From Azospirillum sp. 412522 (lineage in GTDB: Bacteria; Pseudomonadota; Alphaproteobacteria; Azospirillales; Azospirillaceae), in the NCBI RefSeq assembly GCF_019805165.1, contig NZ_RWIJ01000003.1, forward strand, positions 186,001 to 250,000: a stretch of DNA of 64,000 bases, in the 5' to 3' direction. The translations under genes and the position numbers were made by a program. The notes under the pieces were generated by a model, which worked only from the letters and a program-made list of their open reading frames with translations, made no database searches and was not told where the DNA came from. Shown here in pieces: positions 17,571 to 26,179 of the stretch; the stretch's first letter is position 1; every line of letters starts with the position of its first letter.

Positions 17571-19673
17571 TCACCCGACCTGGGCCAGGATCGCCAGCAG
17601 CAGGATCGCCACGATGTTGGTGATCTTGATCATCGGGTTCACCGCCGGGCCGGCGGTGTCCTTGTAGGGGTCGCCGACGGTGTCGCCGGTCACCGCCGCC
17701 TTGTGGGCGTCGGAGCCTTTGCCGCCGTGGTTGCCTTCCTCGATGAACTTCTTCGCATTGTCCCATGCACCGCCGCCGGATGTCATCGAGATGGCGACGA
17801 ACACGCCGGTGACGATGGTGCCCAGCAGCATGGCCCCAAGCGCGGCGAAGCCGGCCGGCCGGCCGCCGATGGCGGCGATCACCAGATAGAGGGCCACCGG
17901 GGCCAGCACCGGCAGCAGCGAGGGGATGATCATCTCCTTGATCGCCGCCTTGGTCAGCATATCGACGGCGCGGCCGTAGTCGGGCTTGGCGGTGCCCTCC
18001 ATGATGCCGGGGATCTCGCGGAACTGGCGCCGCACCTCCACCACCACCGACCCGGCGGCGCGGCCGACGGCGGTCATGCCCATGGCACCGAACAGATAGG
18101 GCAGCAGGCCGCCCACCAGCAGCCCGACGACGACATAGGGGTCGTTCAGCCGGAACTCGACCGCGATGTTGGGGAAGTAATGGCCGAGGTCCTGGACATA
18201 GGCGGCGAACAGCACCAGGGCGGCCAGACCGGCGGAGCCGATGGCGTATCCCTTGGTCACCGCCTTGGTGGTGTTGCCGACGGCGTCCAGCGCATCGGTT
18301 GTGACGCGGATGTTGGCGGGCATGTCCGACATCTCGGCGATGCCGCCGGCATTGTCGGTGACCGGGCCGTAGGCGTCGAGCGCCACCACCATGCCGGCCA
18401 GCGCCAGCATCGTCGTCGCGGCGATGCCGATGCCGAAGACGCCGGCCTGCCCATGGGCGATCAGGATGCCGGCGCAGATGACGATCACCGGCAGGGCGGT
18501 CGATTCCATCGACACGGCGAGTCCCTGGATGACGTTGGTGCCGTGCCCGGTCTCCGACGCCTTGGCGACGCTGCGCACCGGCCGGAAGGCCGTGGAGGTG
18601 TAGAATTCTGTGATCCAGACCAGCAGGCCGGTGACGCCCAGCCCGACCAGGGCCGAGACCAGCAGGTTGAAGCCGGTGATCGACACGCCGTCGGTCATGG
18701 TGATGGCGCGGGTGAAGCCGAACAGGATCGCCGTGACGATCAGGATCAGCACCAGCGACAGGGCGGCCGCGACGGCCAGTCCCTTGTAGAGCGCCTTCAT
18801 GATGTTGTTGTCGGGGCCGAGCTTCACCGCGAAGGTGCCGGCGACCGATGCCAGGATGCAGACCGCGCCGATCAGCAGCGGATAGACCAGCATCATCCGC
18901 AGCACCCCGCCGGAAAAGAAAATCGCCGCCAACAGCATGGTGGCGACGATGGTGACGGCGTAGGTTTCGAACAGGTCGGCGGCCATACCGGCACAGTCGC
19001 CGACATTGTCGCCGACATTGTCGGCGATGACCGCCGGGTTGCGCGGGTCGTCCTCCGGGATGCCGGCCTCGACCTTGCCGACGAGGTCGGCGCCGACGTC
19101 GGCCCCCTTGGTGAAGATGCCGCCGCCCAGACGGGCGAAGATCGAGATCAGCGACGCGCCGAAGCTGAGCGCCACCAGCGCCTCCAGCACGGTGCGGACC
19201 TCGACGGGATCGTTGACGCGGTAGACCAGCGTCAGGATGCCGAAATAGCCGCCGACGCCCAGCAGTCCCAGTCCGACCACCAGCATGCCGGTGATCGCCC
19301 CCGACTTGAAGGCGATGTCCAATGCCGGGGCCAGGCCGCGGGTGGCGGCTTCCGCCGTGCGGACGTTGGCGCGGACCGACACGTTCATGCCGACATAGCC
19401 GGCGCTGCCGGACAGGACGGCGCCGATCAGGAAGCCCAGAGCCACCGGGAAGCCCAGCGTCACCCACAGGATGACCAGCAGGACGGCGCCGGCGACGGCG
19501 ATGGTGGTGTACTGGCGGTTCAGATAGGCGCGCGCCCCTTCCTGCACCGCGGCGGCGATGGCCTGCATCCGTTCGGATCCGGGCGACGCGGCCATGACTT
19601 CTTTTCCGGTACGAAAACCGTAGGCCAGCGCGAGCAGGCCGGCGGCGATGATGACGATGAACGCTAAAGCCAT
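17571..19673 (-). CDS. hppA: Membrane-bound proton-translocating pyrophosphatase
   Basis: Hydrolyses pyrophosphate and pumps protons across the inner membrane; in phototrophic and related alphaproteobacteria it conserves energy and pulls biosynthetic reactions. The 700-residue protein has about 16 membrane segments. The substrate-binding acidic motifs are present ([19 protein letters not shown] and [15 protein letters not shown]). The sequence [10 protein letters not shown] has Lys at the position that distinguishes K+-independent from K+-dependent enzymes (Lys instead of Ala), so this is predicted to be K+-independent. A GGGGGA precedes the ATG at 19673. About 240 bases separate it from the FliL-like gene upstream on the same strand. 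Confidence 0.96.
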   Translation of the reverse strand: MALAFIVIIAAGLLALAYGFRTGKEVMAASPGSERMQAIAAAVQEGARAYLNRQYTTIAVAGAVLLVILWVTLGFPVALGFLIGAVLSGSAGYVGMNVSVRANVRTAEAATRGLAPALDIAFKSGAITGMLVVGLGLLGVGGYFGILTLVYRVNDPVEVRTVLEALVALSFGASLISIFARLGGGIFTKGADVGADLVGKVEAGIPEDDPRNPAVIADNVGDNVGDCAGMAADLFETYAVTIVATMLLAAIFFSGGVLRMMLVYPLLIGAVCILASVAGTFAVKLGPDNNIMKALYKGLAVAAALSLVLILIVTAILFGFTRAITMTDGVSITGFNLLVSALVGLGVTGLLVWITEFYTSTAFRPVRSVAKASETGHGTNVIQGLAVSMESTALPVIVICAGILIAHGQAGVFGIGIAATTMLALAGMVVALDAYGPVTDNAGGIAEMSDMPANIRVTTDALDAVGNTTKAVTKGYAIGSAGLAALVLFAAYVQDLGHYFPNIAVEFRLNDPYVVVGLLVGGLLPYLFGAMGMTAVGRAAGSVVVEVRRQFREIPGIMEGTAKPDYGRAVDMLTKAAIKEMIIPSLLPVLAPVALYLVIAAIGGRPAGFAALGAMLLGTIVTGVFVAISMTSGGGAWDNAKKFIEEGNHGGKGSDAHKAAVTGDTVGDPYKDTAGPAVNPMIKITNIVAILLLAILAQVG

Positions 19674-19917
19674 CGCATCCCCCGATTGATTTTAAGGTCG
19701 CGCCCCGGAAAGGCTGGTCCCACCACAGGATCAAGTGGGGGAGAAGTCGGGCGCAAGTATTATCGGGAAAAGCATGCGCCCGGCTTCGGCGCTTTGCAAC
19801 CGCCGCACGGTCGGCAACGACGCGGCGAAATGGCAGAGGGTGACCCTGACCTTTATGGGTAGTGATGGGATTCTGCACCGCAAAATGGGTGCAAATTGCG
19901 CGTGCTGCGCGGGGCGT

Positions 19918-20373
19918 TCAGAGATTGCGCTGCGTAACCGCCTGGACCAGCACGTCATAGACCGCGTCCTTGCCGACGACTTTGCCAGCCGCTTCGACCA
20001 ACTTGGTCTTTACGGCAGGAATATTGACCAAAGCACCGCTCAGGATCGACTGATCCGCGATGCCGCCATAAAGGGCGGTCAGAAAAGCATCGGTCAGGCG
20101 CGGCTGGTTGGCCTGAACCATCGGCTGCTTTTCCAGAATCACTTCCACGGCGACCACGACGGTGACGAACTGCTCGACTCGGGACGGTCCGATCATCGGC
20201 ACCACCAGCGGGGCCAGGCGGACGAACGCCGTCGGCGGCTTGGGTGGCGGTTCCACCTTCTTCGGTTCTTCCGGATGCGCGGTGAAGTATTTCTGATAGA
20301 CGAACCAGCCGCCGAAGCTGGCGCCGCCCAGCAGCACGATGCCGAGCACGAGCACGATCAGGGCCTTGACCAC
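19918..20373 (-). CDS. Membrane-anchored FliL-like protein
   Basis: Protein of 151 residues with one N-terminal membrane segment (residues about 4-26), a proline/lysine hinge (EEPKKVEPPPKPP) and a periplasmic domain of about 100 residues. The order of conserved positions (PLVVPMIGPSRVEQFVTVVV, PRLTDAFLTALYGG, NIPAVKTKLVE) resembles the FliL family and is shared with the exported protein at 11552-11971. Translation starts at GTG 20373 with AAGG nine bases before. It sits 94 bases downstream of thiL and could be read through from the rib-nusB-thiL operon. There is no flagellar context. Confidence 0.7.
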   Translation of the reverse strand: MVKALIVLVLGIVLLGGASFGGWFVYQKYFTAHPEEPKKVEPPPKPPTAFVRLAPLVVPMIGPSRVEQFVTVVVAVEVILEKQPMVQANQPRLTDAFLTALYGGIADQSILSGALVNIPAVKTKLVEAAGKVVGKDAVYDVLVQAVTQRNL

Positions 20374-20467
20374 GGCAGCATACCTTACACGAGACGGCGA
20401 ACCGGGGAACCCTGCGCCGCCGATGCTTTCGATTGTCTTAAATGCGAGGCATCGGCCCGGAGACCGG

Positions 20468-21466
20468 TCAGAAATGGTCCCAGCCGTGCCGGGTCAGCGG
20501 CAAGACGGCGCCGGACGCGTCCAGGACCGAGACTTCGCCGGGCGTGCCGGGGCGGAGTTCGCCGATCTCGGTGATCGCGACCCCGCATTCGGCGGCGAGC
20601 GCCGCCAGGCGGTCGCGGGCGGAGGGGGCGGCGGAGAACAGAAGCTCGTAATCGTCGCCGCCGGTGATCGCCAGCGCCAGCCGCGCCGGGTCGCCGTCAA
20701 CGGCGCCGCGGGCGGCGTCCGACAGCGGAACCGTACCGGCCCGCAGCACGGCGGCGCAGTCCGATTCTTCACAGAGATGGCCGAGGTCGGCGACCAGCCC
20801 GTCGGAGACGTCCATGGCACCGCTGGCCAGTCCGATCAGGCGCGGCCCGACGGTCATGCGCGGGTCGGGACGGCGCAGGCGGCGCAGCAGGTGGGCGCGG
20901 GTTTCCTCGTCCGGGATGTCGAGGCGGCCATAGGCGATCTCCAGCCCCAGGGCGGCGTCGCCGATGCTGCCGGTGACGAAGACGCGGTCGCCCGGCTGGC
21001 CGCCCCAGCGCGGCAGGGCACGGCCGGTGGGAACCAGTCCGAAGGCGGTCACCGACAGGGTGATGGGACCGGTGGTGGAGACCGAATCGCCGCCGGCCAG
21101 CGCGATGCCGAACAGCTGCTGGTCCTCGCCGAGGCCGGTGGCGAAGCCTTCCAGCCAGGACTCGTCCAGGCCACGGGGCAGGGCGGTCACCAGCGTGTAG
21201 GCCAGCGGCTCCGCTCCCATGGCGGCGAGGTCGGACAGGTTGCTGCGCATCAGCTTGGCGGCGATGTCGGCCGGCGCGTCGTCGGGGAAGAAATGCACCC
21301 CGGCGACCATGGCGTCGGTGGTGACCACCAGCTCCCGCCCCTCCGGCACGCCGAACACGGCGGCATCGTCCCGCAGGCCGCGGGCACCGGGGAACCCGGC
21401 GGCCAGCGGTTTGAAGAAGCGGGCGATGCGACCGAACTCGCCGAGGGGGTGGCCTCGCGATGTCAC
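20468..21466 (-). CDS. thiL: Thiamine-monophosphate kinase
   Basis: ATP-dependent conversion of thiamine phosphate to the active cofactor thiamine diphosphate. The 332-residue protein has the AIR-synthase-like fold of ThiL: acidic metal-binding residues in RDDAAVFGV and TTDAMVAGVHF, then SNLSDLAAMGAEP and the later MDVSDGLVADLGHL. The GTG start at 21466 overlaps the nusB stop by four bases (GTGA), implying translational coupling. nusB-thiL adjacency is widespread in proteobacteria. Confidence 0.94.
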   Translation of the reverse strand: MTSRGHPLGEFGRIARFFKPLAAGFPGARGLRDDAAVFGVPEGRELVVTTDAMVAGVHFFPDDAPADIAAKLMRSNLSDLAAMGAEPLAYTLVTALPRGLDESWLEGFATGLGEDQQLFGIALAGGDSVSTTGPITLSVTAFGLVPTGRALPRWGGQPGDRVFVTGSIGDAALGLEIAYGRLDIPDEETRAHLLRRLRRPDPRMTVGPRLIGLASGAMDVSDGLVADLGHLCEESDCAAVLRAGTVPLSDAARGAVDGDPARLALAITGGDDYELLFSAAPSARDRLAALAAECGVAITEIGELRPGTPGEVSVLDASGAVLPLTRHGWDHF

Positions 21467-22053
21467 TCCTCGGCCGCGTTGCGGCCGGGGTCGGGCTTGG
21501 CGAGGTCGTCGGCACGCAGCGCGCGGGCGACATGGTCGAGCACGCCGTTCACCATCGCCGGCTCGCGGCCGGAGAAGAAGGCGCGGGCGACGTCGACATA
21601 CTCGCTGATCAGGATGCGCGGGTGGGTGTCGAGATGGACCGCGATCTCATAGGCGCCGGCGCGCAGGATGGCGCGCAGCAGCAACTCCAGCCGGTCGAGC
21701 GGGAAGCGCGGGTCGAGCGCCGCGCCCAGCACCCCGTCGACTTCGGCGCGGCGGTGGATCGCGCCGCGCACGATGTCGGCGAACAGCTGCGGATCGCCGG
21801 CGACGAACTTGTCGCCGTCGATCTCCTCGCCCAGCCGGTGGGCGACGAACTCGCCGACGACATTCTCGACCGGGGCCTGGGCCAGATCGATCTGGTACAG
21901 CGCCTGGGCTGCGGCCAGACGCGCGGCCTTGCGGCGCGCCTTGGCGGAGCCGCCGCCGGTCTTGTTCTTGCGGGACTTCGATTTGCCCTTGGAGTCGCCG
22001 CCCTTGGGGGCGTGATCGGGTGTCACGGGGCTGCCCGCGTCGTCGTTGCTCAT
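21463..22053 (-). CDS. nusB: Transcription antitermination factor NusB
   Basis: RNA-binding factor of the rRNA antitermination complex with NusE (S10). The 196-residue protein has an unusually long, basic and Gly/Ser-rich N-terminal extension (residues 1-40, SKGKSKSRKNKTGGGSAKAR) before the helical NusB core (RKAARLAAAQALYQIDLAQ). The core ends with the family segment EPAMVNGVLDHVARALR. It is preceded by ribH with a 35-base gap and overlaps thiL. Confidence 0.93.
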   Translation of the reverse strand: MSNDDAGSPVTPDHAPKGGDSKGKSKSRKNKTGGGSAKARRKAARLAAAQALYQIDLAQAPVENVVGEFVAHRLGEEIDGDKFVAGDPQLFADIVRGAIHRRAEVDGVLGAALDPRFPLDRLELLLRAILRAGAYEIAVHLDTHPRILISEYVDVARAFFSGREPAMVNGVLDHVARALRADDLAKPDPGRNAAEE

Positions 22054-22088
22054 GATCTGCAGTCGCTAAAAGAGAGGAGATGTCGGGA

Positions 22089-22553
22089 TCAGCGCGGATA
22101 GAGGCGGAATTTGCGCTTCAGGTCAATCATGTCAAGACAGGCCCGCGCGGCGCGCCCGCCCATGTTGACCGATCCGACATTGGCCCGCGCCCAGGCCTGC
22201 TCGCGATTTTCGACCGTCAGGACGCCGTTTCCGACCGCCAGACTGTAGCGCAGGGCAAGATCCTGCAGGCCGCGGGCGCTTTCGGCGCAGATGGTTTCGT
22301 ACCGAGTCGTCTCGCCCCGGATCACGCAGCCCAGCGCGACATAGCCGTCGAAGCGCTTGCGGGCGGTGAAGAAATCCATGGAGCGGATGGCGTACATGAT
22401 CGCCGCCGGAAGCTCCAGACAGCCGGGCACGCCATAACGGATGTGCGTGGCGCCGGCGCGGTCCAGTTCCGCGACGGCGCCGCGCGTCAGCTCATCGGCG
22501 ATGTCCTCGTGGACGCGGGCGTCCACGACCATGATGTGGGGCGTGTCGGTCAT
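22089..22553 (-). CDS. ribH: 6,7-dimethyl-8-ribityllumazine synthase (divergent active site)
   Basis: Penultimate enzyme of riboflavin synthesis, condensing the ribityl-aminopyrimidine with the four-carbon phosphate made by RibB. The 154-residue protein has the family order PGCLELPAAI, then GCVIRGETTRYETICAESARG and GNGVLTVENREQAWARA. At residue 84 Arg (codon CGG) occupies the place of the histidine usually present in the TTHYD-type motif of this active site. The gene is inside the rib operon, between ribBA (18-base gap) and nusB (35-base gap). Confidence 0.93.
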   Translation of the reverse strand: MTDTPHIMVVDARVHEDIADELTRGAVAELDRAGATHIRYGVPGCLELPAAIMYAIRSMDFFTARKRFDGYVALGCVIRGETTRYETICAESARGLQDLALRYSLAVGNGVLTVENREQAWARANVGSVNMGGRAARACLDMIDLKRKFRLYPR

Positions 22554-22571
22554 CCGGCGGCGTTCTGTTCC

Positions 22572-23711
22572 TCAGTCTTCGCCCGGGTCGGCCGCACCCG
22601 GGGTGATGGCGCGGTGGCCGACCACGGTCAGGCCGTAGCCCTCCAGCCCGATGATCGGCTTCTTGCGGTTGGAGATCAGCACCATCTTGCGCACGCCAAG
22701 ATCCAGCAGGATCTGCGCGCCGATGCCGTAGTCGCGCAGTTCCGGCACGCTGCCGGCCTGGCCTTCCAGCCGGGCCTTCAGCGTGACCGACAGACCGTTC
22801 GGGTTGGGCTCGCGCAGCAGCACGACGACGCCGCGGCCTTCCTTGGCGATCAGCTCCATGGAGGCGTGGAGGTCGTTGTCACGGCCGGAGTTGCGGTCGC
22901 CCAGCACGTCGTCCAGCACCGACTGCGCGTGCATGCGCACCAGCACCGGCTCGTCGCCGGAGATGTCGCCGCGCACCAGGGCGATGTGCTCCGCATACTG
23001 GATCTTGTTGATGTAGACGTAGGACTGGAAGCGCCCGCCGTAGCGGCTGTCGAGATTGCCGGCCAGCACCTGCTCGACGATGGTCTCGGTGCGGCGGCGG
23101 TAGGCGATCAGGTCGGCGATGGTGCCCACCTTCAGCCCGTGGAACTGGGCGAACTGCACGAGGTCCGGCAGGCGGGCCATGGTGCCGTCGTCGTTCATGA
23201 TCTCGCAGATCACGGCCGAGTTGGAGTGGCCGGACAGCCGGGCGATGTCGACCGACGCCTCGGTATGGCCGGCGCGGACCAGCACGCCGCCGTCGCGCGC
23301 CAGCAGCGGGAAGATGTGGCCGGGGGTGGCGAGGTCCTGCGGGCCCGACGCCGGGTCGATGGCGACGGCGATGGTGCGGGCGCGGTCGGCGGCCGAGATG
23401 CCGGTGGTCACCCCTTCGCGCGCCTCGATCGAGACGGTGAAAGCGGTCTGGTGGCGCGACGCGTTCTGCTGCGCCATCAGCGGCAGGCGCAGCCGCTCGA
23501 TGTTCGGCCGGTCCATGGTCAGGCAGATCAGGCCGCGCCCGTGCTTGGCCATGAAGTTCACCGCTTCCGGCGTGGCGCAGGAGGCGGGGATCACCAGATC
23601 GCCCTCGTTCTCCCGGTCCTCGTCGTCGACCAGGATGAACATCCTGCCCTGACGCGCCTCTTCGATGATCTCTTCGGCGGTCGACAGGTAATGGTGGAAC
23701 TCGGACGTCAT
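22572..23711 (-). CDS. ribBA: 3,4-dihydroxy-2-butanone 4-phosphate synthase with degenerate GTP cyclohydrolase II domain
   Basis: Two-domain RibBA of 379 residues. Residues 1-205 are the DHBP synthase, with the metal and substrate acidic loop DDEDRENEGDL (29-39), ASRHQTAFTVSIEA and GHTEASVDIARLSG; this part looks active. Residues 206-379 have the GTP cyclohydrolase II fold, but the three zinc cysteines of the CxxGDxFGSxRCDC motif are replaced by Ser264, Ser275 and Arg277 (AQSVLDDVLGDRNSGRD). The second activity is therefore very likely lost, as known for several alphaproteobacterial RibBA proteins. The ATG at 23711 overlaps the ribE stop (ATGA). An active RibA must be encoded elsewhere. Confidence 0.94.
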   Translation of the reverse strand: MTSEFHHYLSTAEEIIEEARQGRMFILVDDEDRENEGDLVIPASCATPEAVNFMAKHGRGLICLTMDRPNIERLRLPLMAQQNASRHQTAFTVSIEAREGVTTGISAADRARTIAVAIDPASGPQDLATPGHIFPLLARDGGVLVRAGHTEASVDIARLSGHSNSAVICEIMNDDGTMARLPDLVQFAQFHGLKVGTIADLIAYRRRTETIVEQVLAGNLDSRYGGRFQSYVYINKIQYAEHIALVRGDISGDEPVLVRMHAQSVLDDVLGDRNSGRDNDLHASMELIAKEGRGVVVLLREPNPNGLSVTLKARLEGQAGSVPELRDYGIGAQILLDLGVRKMVLISNRKKPIIGLEGYGLTVVGHRAITPGAADPGED

Positions 23712-24295
23712 TCCTGCCCCGCGAGCCGGGCGACGTAGCGCGCCAGCATATCGATTTCGAGATTGACCGCATCGCCCTCCTTCAGCCCGCCGAAGGTCGT
23801 GGCGGTCTGGGTGTGGGGGATGATGTTGACGCCGAAGCGGCTGCCGTCGACCTCGTTGACGGTCAGCGACACGCCGTCGATGGCGACCGAGCCCTTGGGC
23901 GCGATGTATTTGGCGAGAGTATCCGGCGCCTCGAAGGTCAGGCGCAGCGATTCGCCCTCGGGGCGGATCGACAGCAGCCGGCCGACGCCATCGACATGGC
24001 CGGACACGATGTGCCCGCCCAACTCGTCGCCGACCTTCAGCGCGCGTTCCAGGTTGATGCGCGTGCCGGGCTCCCACCCGCCGAGCGTCGTCTTCGACAG
24101 GGTCTCCCCCGAGGCCTGGATGACGTAGGCCCCCGGTCCCTTTTCGATGACCGTCAGGCAGACGCCGTTATGGGCGATGGACGCCCCGATCGCGATCGTC
24201 TCCGTGTCGAAGGCGGTCTCGATGGTGAACCGGGTGTCGCCCTGCCGCTCCACGGCCCGGACGCGCCCGACATCGGTGATGATTCCGGTGAACAT
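23708..24295 (-). CDS. ribE: Riboflavin synthase, alpha subunit
   Basis: Final enzyme of riboflavin synthesis: dismutation of two lumazines into riboflavin and the pyrimidine. The 195-residue protein is a tandem of two similar beta-barrel domains, beginning with the invariant MFTGI. Lumazine-binding repeats are visible as NGVCLTVIE and later DGVSLTVNEV, with GHIVSGHVDGVG between. Length is typical. It overlaps ribBA by four bases and lies 100 bases after ribD. Confidence 0.96.
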   Translation of the reverse strand: MFTGIITDVGRVRAVERQGDTRFTIETAFDTETIAIGASIAHNGVCLTVIEKGPGAYVIQASGETLSKTTLGGWEPGTRINLERALKVGDELGGHIVSGHVDGVGRLLSIRPEGESLRLTFEAPDTLAKYIAPKGSVAIDGVSLTVNEVDGSRFGVNIIPHTQTATTFGGLKEGDAVNLEIDMLARYVARLAGQE

Positions 24296-24395
24296 GGCGG
24301 GAATTTAGCAGGTTTCACGGCGAGGGGAAGCGCGCGTGACACCGCAGGCGGCGCAACGGTCTGTTGCGTGGACCACACCGGCGGCGAGCCGACGG

Positions 24396-25538
24396 TCAGG
24401 AGGCGATGCGGCGGTAGCTTTCGGCCAGATCGGCGCCGGCGCTGCGGACCGCCGTGCGTTCGAATCGCGTCCTGGCGGCCAGCGCCTCGACTCCGAATCC
24501 GGCGACCGCCGGCAGCCCGTCGCCGCCGATCAGCGAGGCGGCGCGGAACCACTCCAGCCGGTCGACCAGTCCGGCGCCCAGAAGGGCGCCGGCCATCGCC
24601 GCGCCGCCCTCCACCAGCACACGGGTGATGCCGCGGTCGGCGAGGGCGGCCATCGCGGCGGTGGGATCGACGCGGCCATCGAGACCGGCGGCGACTGAGA
24701 TCATCTCGACGCCGAGCGCGGCCAGCGCCTCGGCACGGGTGGAGTCGGGGGATGGGCCGGTGACGACCCAGGTCGGAATGCGGCGGGCGCCGGTGGCGAG
24801 CTTCGCCGTCGGCGGCAGACGCAGGCCGCTGTCGACCACCACGCGCACCGGGCTGCGGTCTTCCAGGCCGGGCAGGCGGCAGGTTAGTTCGGGATCGTCG
24901 GCCAGGGCGGTGCCGATGCCGACCAGGATCGCGTCGTGACTGGCGCGAAGCCGGTGACCCCAGGCACGGGCGGTCGGGCCGGTGATCCATTGCGACTCGC
25001 CGGTGGCGGTGGCGATGCGGCCATCCAGCGTGCTTGCCACTTTCAGCGTGACCAGCGGGCGGCCCAGCGTGATGCGGCGGAAGAAACCCTCGTTCAGGGC
25101 CAGCGCCTCGGCCTCGCAGACGCCCGTGGTGACCTCGACGCCGGCGTCGCGCAGGCGAGCAAGTCCGCCGCCGGCGACTCGCGGGTCCGGATCCTGGCAA
25201 GCGACGACGACGCGCGCCACCTTCGCCTCCACCAGCGCCAGCGCACAGGGCGGTGTCTTGCCGTAGTGATTGCAGGGTTCGAGCGTGACGTAGGCGGTGG
25301 CGCCGACCGCTCCCCCATGGGTCCCGCCGGAAAGGGCTTGGGCGCGGGCGAGCGCTTCCGTCTCCGCATGCGGACGGCCGCCGGGCTGGGTCCAGCCACG
25401 GCCGATCACGGCGCCGTCGCGAACCAGAACACAGCCGACCGCCGGATTCGGCCAAGTCCGCCCCAGCCCGCGCGCGGCGAGTGACAGGGCGGCCCGCATA
25501 TGGCGCAGGTCTGTTTGCGGATCGGGTTGAATAGGCAC
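24396..25538 (-). CDS. ribD: Bifunctional pyrimidine deaminase/reductase RibD
   Basis: Carries out the second and third steps of riboflavin synthesis. Residues 1-150 are the deaminase with zinc ligands and catalytic Glu in PHAET (His57, Glu59) and PCNHYGKTPPC (Cys89, Cys98). Residues 155-380 are the NADPH-dependent reductase (KVASTLDGRIATATGES, then VEGGAAMAGALL). The GTG at 25538 is the best start, leaving the normal short lead before MRAALSLA. It is only 14 bases after the bamE stop, so the two appear co-transcribed. No FMN riboswitch consensus is seen before it or before the other rib genes. Confidence 0.95.
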   Translation of the reverse strand: MPIQPDPQTDLRHMRAALSLAARGLGRTWPNPAVGCVLVRDGAVIGRGWTQPGGRPHAETEALARAQALSGGTHGGAVGATAYVTLEPCNHYGKTPPCALALVEAKVARVVVACQDPDPRVAGGGLARLRDAGVEVTTGVCEAEALALNEGFFRRITLGRPLVTLKVASTLDGRIATATGESQWITGPTARAWGHRLRASHDAILVGIGTALADDPELTCRLPGLEDRSPVRVVVDSGLRLPPTAKLATGARRIPTWVVTGPSPDSTRAEALAALGVEMISVAAGLDGRVDPTAAMAALADRGITRVLVEGGAAMAGALLGAGLVDRLEWFRAASLIGGDGLPAVAGFGVEALAARTRFERTAVRSAGADLAESYRRIAS

Positions 25539-25552
25539 GGATGGAGGGTTTG

Positions 25553-26047
25553 TCAGCTGCCGGGGCCCTTGCCCTTGGTGTCCTTGGCCGAGAAGCGGCC
25601 GACGTTGCCCATCATCTGCTCCAGGAAGCCCATCTCGCGGCCGGCGGTGGGAGTCGTGCGCTCCACCAGATCAATGTCCTGGCCGTTCGACTTGTCGAGC
25701 GTCTTGATCTCGCGCAGGACGCCGCTGTCATCGAAATGCGCGACGACGACACGGCGCTCCGTCACCTCCGGCTCGAAGAAGGCGGTCTTCTCGGTCTTCT
25801 GGCCGATATAGTACCAGACGTTCGGATCGAAGGTGCCGACCGAGGTCGGCGTACCCAGCACCGCGGCGACGTCGTCGCGCCGGCTCTGGCCCGGCTGCAG
25901 CTCTGCCACCAATTGCGGGTCCGTCAGGTTGCCGCGGGTGGCGACGGTGGGCGAGCAACCGGTCGCGGCGAGGCCGGCGAACAGGACGCTGCCCAACAGG
26001 GCGGTGCGAATGACGGTGCGTGGGGCGGAAAAGTTCGATCTGGTCAT
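25553..26047 (-). CDS. bamE: Outer membrane assembly lipoprotein, BamE (SmpA/OmlA) family
   Basis: Lipoprotein of the BAM complex that inserts beta-barrel proteins into the outer membrane. The 164-residue protein has a signal peptide and lipobox LAATGC (Cys31). The SmpA/OmlA core has the typical LQPGQSRRDDVAAVLGTPT and VWYYIGQKTEK, where WYY is characteristic. The C-terminal half extends beyond the core and is polar. It is divergent from the cytochrome bc1 chaperone gene, an arrangement common in alphaproteobacteria, and it lies directly upstream of ribD. Confidence 0.92.
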   Translation of the reverse strand: MTRSNFSAPRTVIRTALLGSVLFAGLAATGCSPTVATRGNLTDPQLVAELQPGQSRRDDVAAVLGTPTSVGTFDPNVWYYIGQKTEKTAFFEPEVTERRVVVAHFDDSGVLREIKTLDKSNGQDIDLVERTTPTAGREMGFLEQMMGNVGRFSAKDTKGKGPGS

Positions 26048-26179
26048 GGTGCTCGGGCTATGATGGAGCCGGCGGGGCAGGGAGGTCGTCCACGGCCGTG
26101 GACAGTCTCCAGGCGGGACAATCGCACCGGCTGCTTCGCCCTGTCAACGAGACTCCGAGTCGGGGAAGGGCTGCCGTTC

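Noticed and set aside
17703..19667. 654-codon plus-strand open frame opposite hppA
   Set aside because: It is the antisense of a well-supported hppA. Its translation is full of His, Asp, Gly and Gln runs typical of shadow frames in high-GC DNA.
22080..23738. 552-codon plus-strand frame over ribBA and ribH
   Set aside because: Shadow of two firm rib genes; composition dominated by His, Gln, Val and Asp.
24296..24395. Possible FMN riboswitch in the rib operon
   Set aside because: The conserved FMN-aptamer core sequences are not present here, before ribD, or before ribBA.
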